64,000 nucleotides of DNA from contig NZ_JAGGLM010000001.1 of assembly GCF_017874415.1 (NCBI RefSeq), forward strand, positions 434,001 through 498,000, written 5' to 3'. This DNA comes from Clostridium algifaecis (lineage in GTDB: Bacteria > Bacillota > Clostridia > Clostridiales > Clostridiaceae). The position numbers and the translations under genes are program-made. Every line of letters starts with the position of its first letter. Position 1 is the first letter of the stretch. This document shows positions 57,863 to 64,000 of this stretch, piece after piece. The notes beneath the pieces were generated by a model. That model had not been told where the DNA came from, did no database searches, and saw only the letters and a list, made by a program, of their open reading frames with translations.

Positions 57863-58477
57863 ATGCAGATATTTTCCACCATAATATTTGTTTTATCAGT
57901 AAATACAGATAACTTTGTTGTTGGGTTATCCTATGGGATTAAAAAAATCAAAATAAAAATATTAAGTAATTTGTTAATAGGTTTGATATCCTCAATCGGT
58001 ACAATATTATCCATGAAGATTGGCAAAATTATTACACAGTTTGTTCCTGCAAATTTAACTAACTTGTCAGGTAGTACTATATTGATTTTAATAGGAATAT
58101 GGTCAATTTTAGAAGAGTTCCACAAGAAAAAAAATATACCCATTAATAGAGAGAAAAATAGTTTATCTAAATTAGAAAATATTTTATCTAATCCTGAAAA
58201 TGCAGATAAAGATACTTCAGGAAGCATAGATATCAAAGAGTCTATATATCTTGCTATAGCACTAACACTAAATAATGTAGGACTTGGAATAGGCGCCAGT
58301 ATAGCAGGTCTAAATATACTATTTACTACAGTTTTAAATTTATTTATAAGCATTGCTGCAATAACCTTCGGATATACTGTAGGAAGTAAATACTTATCTA
58401 ATAAACTTGGCAAATATGCAGCTGTAATTTCGGGTTTCATCATTATACTTTTAGGTATTTATGAAATGATTAATTAA
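57863..58477 (+). CDS. ytaF: Sporulation membrane protein YtaF (MntP-like fold)
   Basis: A 204-residue membrane protein with six helices in two repeats. Each repeat begins with a small acidic helix motif: VNTDNFVVGLSYGIK near residue 13 and ALTLNNVGLGIGASIAGL near residue 145. This matches YtaF/MntP-type proteins; MntP exports manganese, while YtaF is linked to sporulation. ATG 57863 follows AGAGAGAA. A GTG at 57836 is in frame but has no good site. A hairpin terminator follows. Confidence 0.82.
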   Translation: MQIFSTIIFVLSVNTDNFVVGLSYGIKKIKIKILSNLLIGLISSIGTILSMKIGKIITQFVPANLTNLSGSTILILIGIWSILEEFHKKKNIPINREKNSLSKLENILSNPENADKDTSGSIDIKESIYLAIALTLNNVGLGIGASIAGLNILFTTVLNLFISIAAITFGYTVGSKYLSNKLGKYAAVISGFIIILLGIYEMIN

Positions 58478-58496
58478 ATTGTTATCTTAATTATAT

Positions 58497-58540
58497 AAAA
58501 AAGAGTCACTTTATAATAAACTCATATAAAGGACTCTTAA
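58497..58540. terminator. Bidirectional terminator between ytaF and ldh
   Basis: AAGAGTC-A-CTTTATA pairs with TATAAAG-GACTCTT with a single-base bulge, flanked by A and T runs. Confidence 0.85.
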
Positions 58541-58548
58541 TAAATTTC

Positions 58549-59499
58549 TTATATACAAATATTAATTGAATTTAAAGATCCTTTAAGTTCTTTAGCCGAA
58601 TTTTGAAATTGTAATTTTTCCTCAGTATTTAACGGTACTTCCAAAATTCTCTTTACACCTGTTGACCCTATTATAGAAGGTACTCCTATGTATATATCAC
58701 TTACATTATATTGTCCATCCAAGAATGATGATGTTGTCAATATAGAATTTTCATCTCTCAAAATTGCTTCTACAATTCTTCTCACAGCTAGTGATACAGC
58801 ATAATATGTTGCACCTTTTTTCTTTATAATTTCATAAGCTGCATTTTTTACATACTTATAGATTTCATATTTGAGAGAGCCATCACATTTTTTGCATGAA
58901 ACTTTGCAGTATTCATTAACATCCATACCAGCTATGTTTGTAAGACTCCACGTTGCTATTTCAGAATCTCCATGTTCACCCATAATATATGTATGGATAT
59001 TTCTTGTATCAATTTCAAAATGTTCACTCAACATATATCTGAATCTTGAAGTATCAAGAACAGTGCCTGAGCCTATAACCCTTTCTTTAGGAAATCCTGA
59101 AAATTTATATGTTATATATGTAAGCACATCTACAGGATTTGAAACAACAAGTAATATTGCATTGGGATTATACTTAACAACTTCTGGAGTTATGGATTTG
59201 AATATATTATAATTTTTAGTTATTAGATCAAGCCTCGTTTCTCCTTGCTTCTGTGCTGCACCTGCAGTTATAATGATTATATCTGAATTTTTTGTATCTT
59301 TATAATCACCTGATCTTATATCTACAGGTTTAACAAAAGCTGCACCGTGCGCCAAATCCATTGTTTCGCCTTCCGCTTTATCTCTATTTACATCAACTAT
59401 AATTATTTCAGATGCAAGTCCACCGTTCATTATGGCAAATGCGATAGATGAGCCTACAAATCCAGCCCCTATTATAGATATCTTTGTATTTTTATTCAT
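58549..59499 (-). CDS. ldh: L-lactate dehydrogenase (NAD-dependent)
   Basis: A 316-residue LDH. It has [20 protein letters not shown] (NAD), the active-site loop [12 protein letters not shown] with the substrate-specifying Gln and catalytic Arg, [33 protein letters not shown] and the catalytic His in IMGEHGDSE. It reduces pyruvate to lactate. With the lactate-oxidising locus at the other end of the window, the organism can both make and use lactate. It has its own transcript. Confidence 0.95.
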   Translation of the reverse strand: MNKNTKISIIGAGFVGSSIAFAIMNGGLASEIIIVDVNRDKAEGETMDLAHGAAFVKPVDIRSGDYKDTKNSDIIIITAGAAQKQGETRLDLITKNYNIFKSITPEVVKYNPNAILLVVSNPVDVLTYITYKFSGFPKERVIGSGTVLDTSRFRYMLSEHFEIDTRNIHTYIMGEHGDSEIATWSLTNIAGMDVNEYCKVSCKKCDGSLKYEIYKYVKNAAYEIIKKKGATYYAVSLAVRRIVEAILRDENSILTTSSFLDGQYNVSDIYIGVPSIIGSTGVKRILEVPLNTEEKLQFQNSAKELKGSLNSINICI

Positions 59500-59623
59500 T
59501 TTGCTACCTCCATTTTGTATTTATGATCTGTAAAAAACATATTTTTATTCATAAATAATATATTTTTTATTTGCATAAAAAAAATTTTTAAGGGAAAGCT
59601 TTTCTTAAAAGGAGTTGTTTTAT

Positions 59624-59779
59624 ATGTATGATGTAAAAATTGTTGAAGAATTACAGAAAAATAAAAATACATTAAGAGCTGATTGTATCTGCGATAGGTC
59701 ATATTTCAAGCAGATACAATATTATAGTATGTTTGAATTAAAGTCCATCCATATACCTACAGAAAATCTTATAAAATAA
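59624..59779 (+). CDS. Small protein, 51 residues
   Basis: ATG 59624 lies nine bases after AAAGGAG. The frame encodes MYDVKIVEELQKNKNTLRAD then CICDRSYFKQIQYYSMFELK and ends at TAA 59779. The last 11 bases overlap the end of the opposite-strand GNAT gene. The ideal ribosome binding site and balanced composition favour a real gene. Family unknown. Confidence 0.5.
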   Translation: MYDVKIVEELQKNKNTLRADCICDRSYFKQIQYYSMFELKSIHIPTENLIK

Positions 59780-60635
59780 ATTTGTATATTTCACTTTCAA
59801 TTTTAAAACCCATAGACTTGTATAAATTCACTGCTATATAGTTAGAACTTTTTACTTTTATTTTTATTTTATTAAAGCCATTTAAATAGCTTATTTTTAA
59901 TAAATATTTTAGAAGATATTTGCTATAGCCGCATCCTCTATATTCTTTAATTATTCCAAAGTTTACAATTACAGGCATAAAATTATTTTCTAAAATAATC
60001 TGTCCATAACCAATAAATTTATTATCTTTTTTTAGAAATATTGCACCCTTTTCAAAATAATAATTTTGAAGTTCATCATAATATATATCTTCTAAAGTTA
60101 AAGGCACTCTGTGTTCATCATAAAAAATTCTATTTTGTATATCGCAGCGCAAGCCTTCATCTATTCCTTTCTGAAATATATGAAAATCCAATTTTGTATT
60201 TAATTCTAATGGTATATTTTTATCAATTTTCATTTTTAAAATTAAAGTTCCTTCTTTTTTTTTAAATCCAATTGATTCTAATATAAAAAAATTATCATTT
60301 TTTTTTTGACATAGATAAGTTGTAGTAAAATTTTTTTTAATAGAATTTATTAAATATTTAAAAGGAAGGAAATCTGTCATGTTTTCATTTACAATGTTTA
60401 TGGCATTTATACGACAATCCTTTTTATAATTACTGTCAGCCCAAATATAACCTATGTATCTAAAATTATCTTTTATAAGTCTCACTTTTCGTCTCATTAG
60501 AAGTTGTTTTCCAAAATTGTAATTATAATATTTTTTAAAAAAATCTTTATTTAAAGGGTTAAAATAAATTCTTTTATCATTTAATTTTTTAAAACAAGCT
60601 AGATTTTTTTTGGTTAATCTTACACACTTATACAT
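59769..60635 (-). CDS. GNAT-family acetyltransferase, extremely Lys/Asn/Ile-rich
   Basis: The product is about 288 residues. Its C-terminal half is a GNAT domain with the acetyl-CoA motif IIKEYRGCGYSKYLLKYLLK near residue 228 and NYIAVNLYKSMGFKIE at the end. The N-terminal half is a weaker, possibly degenerate GNAT-like domain. Lysine, asparagine, isoleucine and tyrosine are unusually frequent and the gene is more AT-rich than its neighbours, a possible sign of transfer. ATG 60635 follows GGAG by nine bases. The ATG at 60653 has no site. Confidence 0.75.
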   Translation of the reverse strand: MYKCVRLTKKNLACFKKLNDKRIYFNPLNKDFFKKYYNYNFGKQLLMRRKVRLIKDNFRYIGYIWADSNYKKDCRINAINIVNENMTDFLPFKYLINSIKKNFTTTYLCQKKNDNFFILESIGFKKKEGTLILKMKIDKNIPLELNTKLDFHIFQKGIDEGLRCDIQNRIFYDEHRVPLTLEDIYYDELQNYYFEKGAIFLKKDNKFIGYGQIILENNFMPVIVNFGIIKEYRGCGYSKYLLKYLLKISYLNGFNKIKIKVKSSNYIAVNLYKSMGFKIESEIYKFIL

Positions 60636-60666
60636 ATGCTTATTCTCCGACATAATAATTTATATA

Positions 60667-60708
60667 AAAAATGCGTGCATTAAGTATAATAATATTCACA
60701 CGCATTTT
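60667..60708 (-). terminator. Terminator after ispH-rpsA
   Basis: AAAAATGCGTG pairs with CACGCATTTT, giving an A/T-flanked hairpin. Confidence 0.8.
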
Positions 60709-60722
60709 AATTAAATTAAATT

Positions 60723-62639
60723 TTAAATTTCATCTACTTCTTTAATACTTAAGGCTATTTTTTCATCATCTTTATTTACTTCTAGAATTTTTGCTTTTAC
60801 TTCCTGACCAATTTTAAGAACATCATCAGGTTTCTCTATTCTCTTGTGATCTATTTGAGATATATGAACAAGTGCATCAACACCCGGTTCCAATTCTACA
60901 AATGCACCAAAGTTTGCAAATCTAACTACTTTTCCTAAGACTACACTACCCACAGGATATTTAACATCTACATTTATCCATGGATTTTCTTGAAGTTTTT
61001 TTATTGAAAGAGATAACTTCTTTTTCTCTTTATCAACATCAAGTATATAAACTTTTAATTTTTGACCTACTTTCAAAACATCACTTGGTTTTCCAACTCT
61101 TCCCCAGGAAAGTTCTGATACATGAAGTAATCCATCAACTCCTTGTACATCAACAAATGCACCAAAGTCAGTCAATCTTCTGATCTCTCCATCAACTATT
61201 GTATCTTTTTCAAGTTTACTCCATGTTTCTTCTTCCTTCTTTTCTTTTTCCTGTCTCAATAAATCTCTTCTTGAACCTACTACTCTGGTACCTTTTCTCT
61301 CTGCTTTAAATTCTATTATTTTTACATCGAAATCTGCATTTTCATATACTGAAAGATCATCTACATGAAAAAGTTCAACATGGGATGCTGGAATAAACAC
61401 TCGTGCTCCTTTATAATTCGCAACAAGTCCTCCCTTTACAGCTTCCTTTACCTTTACTTTTAATATATCTCCATTTTCATTTGAAGCCTTGAGTTCATTA
61501 TATGCATTTTCTCTTTCCAGCTCCAATTTTGATAATACTACGTAACCATCTTCATTTTGTCTTCTTATAACTTTTACTTCTAATTCATCGCCTTCGTGAA
61601 TTATTTCTTCTAAATTTTCGTTTTCATTTTTAGTTATTTCTGATTTAGGAAGTATTCCATCTGACTTATATCCTATATTTAAAAATACCTCTTTTTCATT
61701 TACGGATATTACCTTTCCCGTAATCTTCTCACCTAATATTATTTGTTTATCATTTTCATTCATATAAGATAATTGTTCGTTTGATTCTAAACTTTTTTCT
61801 TCACTCATTTTTAAAATTGCCTCCCTTATTATCCAATCTGGTGTCGAAGCTCCTGCTGTAACACCTATAGTTTTTATTTTGTTAGAATGAATTATATCAT
61901 CAGGTATTTGTCCTGAATTTTCAACATGAATTGTATTATTGCAATTGACTTTAGATATTTCATAAAGCTTGGTGGTATTGGAACTATTTTTGCCACCTAA
62001 TATTACCATCATATCAACTCTTTTAGATAATATATCAGCGGATTCCTGTCTTGATTCTGTAGAACTGCATATAGTGTTAAAAGCTATAAATTCCTTGCAA
62101 TTTTTCACAACTACATTTAATACCTTTTGAAAATTAATTTGTTTTTCTGTAGTTTGAGAAACTATACAAAGTTTAGCAGGAAGATTGCTTAAATCTGATC
62201 CATCTTTTGATATTATGGCATTATTTTTACACCATCCATTTATTCCTTTAACTTCTGGATGATATTTATCTCCTACTATAAGTATAGAATAACCTAAATT
62301 ACTATATTTTTGAACCTTTTTTTGTATGTTTAACACGTATGGACAGGTAGCATTTACTATAGAAATACCTTTTTCTTTAATAATGTCAAAAACTTTTTTA
62401 GATACACCGTGAGAACGTATTATAATTACACTATTTTTATCTATATTATCTATATCATCAAGCTCAATAGGATATATATCCTTCTCTTTTAATCTGTTTA
62501 CTACATCATTATTGTGAATTAACGGTCCCAAAGTGTAAATTCTTTTTTCACTATATTTATTTTTAGAATTTAAAGCTTCTTCTACTGCCCTTTTTACTCC
62601 AAAACAAAAACCAGCATTGTCTGCTAAAACAACTTTCAT
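60723..62639 (-). CDS. ispH: IspH-S1 fusion: HMBPP reductase with S1 RNA-binding repeats
   Basis: A 638-residue fusion. Residues 1-285 are 4-hydroxy-3-methylbut-2-enyl diphosphate reductase, the last enzyme of the MEP isoprenoid pathway, with cluster cysteines in NAGFCFGVKRAVE (12), NATCPYVLNIQ (about 96) and FNTICSSTESRQ (about 195). From about residue 305 there are four S1 repeats, for example DFGAFVDVQGVDGLLHVSEL and NFGAFVELEPGVDALVHISQ. Such fusions are known in clostridia and supply an S1-like protein. It follows cmk by two bases. Confidence 0.95.
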   Translation of the reverse strand: MKVVLADNAGFCFGVKRAVEEALNSKNKYSEKRIYTLGPLIHNNDVVNRLKEKDIYPIELDDIDNIDKNSVIIIRSHGVSKKVFDIIKEKGISIVNATCPYVLNIQKKVQKYSNLGYSILIVGDKYHPEVKGINGWCKNNAIISKDGSDLSNLPAKLCIVSQTTEKQINFQKVLNVVVKNCKEFIAFNTICSSTESRQESADILSKRVDMMVILGGKNSSNTTKLYEISKVNCNNTIHVENSGQIPDDIIHSNKIKTIGVTAGASTPDWIIREAILKMSEEKSLESNEQLSYMNENDKQIILGEKITGKVISVNEKEVFLNIGYKSDGILPKSEITKNENENLEEIIHEGDELEVKVIRRQNEDGYVVLSKLELERENAYNELKASNENGDILKVKVKEAVKGGLVANYKGARVFIPASHVELFHVDDLSVYENADFDVKIIEFKAERKGTRVVGSRRDLLRQEKEKKEEETWSKLEKDTIVDGEIRRLTDFGAFVDVQGVDGLLHVSELSWGRVGKPSDVLKVGQKLKVYILDVDKEKKKLSLSIKKLQENPWINVDVKYPVGSVVLGKVVRFANFGAFVELEPGVDALVHISQIDHKRIEKPDDVLKIGQEVKAKILEVNKDDEKIALSIKEVDEI

Positions 62640-62641
62640 AA

Positions 62642-63313
62642 TTATATCACCTTCAACTCTGCCATATACCTTTTTATATGATCTGATATGATTTTTACCA
62701 CATCATCTATTGAAAGACCCGATGAATCTATTTTTATTGCATCCTGAGCCATTTTAAGTGGTGATTCTTTCCTATTTGAGTCTATGTAATCTCTTTTTAT
62801 TATATCATTTAATATGTTATTGTATTCTACTAAAATACCATTATTATTTAATTCCAAATACCTTCTTCTAGCTCTTGCCTCTGCACTTGCAGTCAAAAAA
62901 AATTTTAGAGGAGAATTTTTAAGAACTACCGTACCTATATCACGTCCATCCATAACCACATTATATTTGGCTGACATTTTCTGCTGAATATCCACAAGTA
63001 TAGTACGTACTTCCTTAATAGCTGCATAATTTGATACATTATTACTTACAGCTACACTTCTTATCTCATCTTCCAAATCTTGCTCATTTACTATGATCCT
63101 ATCATTTTTAAAATATATATCCATAGATTTTACTAAATCACATACTTGATTTATATCCTTATAATCAACTTCATTTTTCATACATAACAAAGCAACAGCC
63201 CTATACATAGAGCCTGTATTTATGTACATAAATTTAAATTTTTTTGCTATTATATTTGCTATAGTACTCTTTCCTGCTGCTGCTGGTCCATCTATTGCCA
63301 CAGATATGTTCAA
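62642..63313 (-). CDS. cmk: Cytidylate kinase
   Basis: A 223-residue kinase phosphorylating CMP and dCMP. It has the P-loop VAIDGPAAAGKSTIANIIAK at the start, YINTGSMYRAVALLC near residue 30, VMDGRDIGTVVLKNSPLKFF near residue 120 and RARRRYLEL. The start codon is TTG, behind GGAG. cmk next to ispH-S1 is a common Firmicute order. Confidence 0.95.
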   Translation of the reverse strand: MNISVAIDGPAAAGKSTIANIIAKKFKFMYINTGSMYRAVALLCMKNEVDYKDINQVCDLVKSMDIYFKNDRIIVNEQDLEDEIRSVAVSNNVSNYAAIKEVRTILVDIQQKMSAKYNVVMDGRDIGTVVLKNSPLKFFLTASAEARARRRYLELNNNGILVEYNNILNDIIKRDYIDSNRKESPLKMAQDAIKIDSSGLSIDDVVKIISDHIKRYMAELKVI

Positions 63314-63407
63314 AGTTAAATCTCTCCTCTCAAACAGGAAAATAACAATTCATTTTGCTTAACATTTATATTCTATAAAATATCATAAAATCCTCTATTT
63401 TTTAATA

Positions 63408-63776
63408 TCATTTATTTAATAAATCTTTTCTAAGTTTTTTTGCATTATTTAAATATACAAATTCTTTTTTAGTCTTATTTACATCTACTAATATAAGTAA
63501 TCTTATACAAAGAGGAATAAAACCATTTAAACTTTTGTCAACTTCCATTTCGTTAAAGTGCATTATAGCTGTATGATCTAATTTGAAATATTCTCTTATA
63601 AATTTACCTGGATAAGCCTTATTTATATCTTTCGTACAAGAAATCTCAACAGATATTATATCTTCTAGTTCTATATTATTTTTTTTAATAATTTCTGAAA
63701 ATAATTCAATAGAAGCATATTTTATTTCGACTTCACTATTTTTAGAAACTGTAGTTGCTCCTCTTAATGCTATCAC
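63408..63776 (-). CDS. aroH: Chorismate mutase (AroH type)
   Basis: The product is about 122 residues of the monofunctional AroH family. It shows IALRGATTVSKNSE at the N-terminus, AYPGKFIREYF near residue 58, and HFNEMEVDKSLNGFIPLCIR, which aligns with the active-site arm of B. subtilis AroH. It converts chorismate to prephenate for Phe and Tyr synthesis and competes with TrpE for chorismate. GTG 63776 is ten bases from a GAGG. TTG 63785 overlaps the upstream stop and is an alternative. Confidence 0.9.
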   Translation of the reverse strand: MIALRGATTVSKNSEVEIKYASIELFSEIIKKNNIELEDIISVEISCTKDINKAYPGKFIREYFKLDHTAIMHFNEMEVDKSLNGFIPLCIRLLILVDVNKTKKEFVYLNNAKKLRKDLLNK

Positions 63777-63781
63777 TCTTT

Positions 63782-64000
63782 TCAAACCTCACTTCCAGCA
63801 CTGAAACCTGTAGATAGTGCAATCTGAATATTAAAACCTCCGGTATATCCATCCACGTCAATAACTTCACCAGCAAAATACAAATTATCAACCAACTTGG
63901 ATTTCATATTAGAAGGATTTATTTCTTTTACATCTACTCCCCCGGCTGTAATTATTGCTTCATCTATAGGTCTTGGTCCTTTTATAGATAATTTTAAATT
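63782..64000 (-). CDS. BaiN/HI0933-type flavoprotein, C-terminal part
   Basis: The frame enters from the window edge and ends at TGA 63782. Visible segments are GPRPIDEAIITAGGVDVKEI and LYFAGEVIDVDGYTGGFNIQ, the closing FAD-binding region of NAD(P)/FAD oxidoreductases of the HI0933/BaiN family. At least 300 upstream residues lie outside the window. It is probably cotranscribed with aroH. Confidence 0.85.
   Translation of the reverse strand, partial: NLKLSIKGPRPIDEAIITAGGVDVKEINPSNMKSKLVDNLYFAGEVIDVDGYTGGFNIQIALSTGFSAGSEV

Noticed and set aside
1-64000. CRISPR arrays, rRNA, tRNA genes, prophage
   Set aside because: I looked for regular spaced repeats, CCA-ending cloverleafs, rRNA-like conserved GC-rich blocks and phage structural genes, and saw none.

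Overview
The window is AT-rich DNA from a spore-forming Gram-positive anaerobe, most likely a Clostridium sensu stricto. The evidence is the spoVA and gerK germination genes, a sporulation-type YtaF, a T-box-controlled trp operon, an IspH-S1 fusion, the run lexA-ynbB-hfq-miaA-mutL-mutS-miaB, GGAGG ribosome binding sites with frequent TTG/GTG starts, and an electron-confurcating lactate dehydrogenase locus. The species is not determined. The acetogenic / C. kluyveri-like group is an inference from lactate and CoA-activase gene content. No rRNA, tRNA, CRISPR array or intact prophage was recognised.

Layout. 1-6320: lactate use: permease (5' truncated), lactate racemase LarA, EtfB, EtfA with a ferredoxin-like N-terminus, and FAD lactate dehydrogenase, closed by a terminator. 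The roughly 600-base larA-etfB gap holds a promoter, nested inverted repeats and a tiny ORF. 6320-12940: a gene graveyard with remnants of an SDR, a GyrI-like protein, homocysteine methyltransferase, a PBP, an IS110 transposase, a MalY/PatB aminotransferase and a frameshifted LysP accidentally joined to an HxlR tail. Only a YdcF-like protein and a GNAT look intact. A well-preserved lysine riboswitch still precedes the dead lysP. 12940-16212: PC4/YdbC-like protein, macrodomain protein, DUF1858 protein, spoVAC-AD-AE. 16213-23019: promoter, tryptophan T-box and trpEGDCFBA.

23200-28260: SDR, DUF3006, YitT, then a minus-strand cluster of a 2-hydroxyacyl-CoA-dehydratase-type activase and two DUF2229-type partners, with no dehydratase in view. 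28260-30000: a 700-base gap with a mini-ORF, a long hairpin, a 40-base perfect palindrome and a sigma-H-like promoter, then a Xer-type recombinase. 30000-39700: a Cys-rich protein divergent from lexA across an SOS box, then ynbB, hfq, miaA, mutL, mutS and miaB on the minus strand. 39900-45060: DUF3892 protein, ferritin-like protein and a gerKA-KC-D-KB receptor operon. 45060-51110: yyaL broken by a 19-base insertion at its CxxC site, an lmrA/lmrB-like regulator-exporter pair with matching operators, dapB and a BusR-like c-di-AMP-type regulator. 51270-57150: hemerythrin, cupin and HHE proteins, then a CprABC-RK-like antimicrobial-peptide resistance module. 57400-64000: cold-shock protein, YtaF, NAD-lactate dehydrogenase, a small ORF, a GNAT, IspH-S1, Cmk, AroH and the C-terminus of a BaiN/HI0933 flavoprotein.

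The observations most worth follow-up are: (i) a 33-42 base intergenic motif seen four times, three of them ending about 100 bases before a start codon; (ii) two genes in which a hairpin separates the Shine-Dalgarno from the start codon so that looping it out restores normal spacing; (iii) a hairpin repeat with a conserved loop; (iv) nested inverted repeats upstream of etfB; and (v) the split activase/DUF2229 cluster without a dehydratase.
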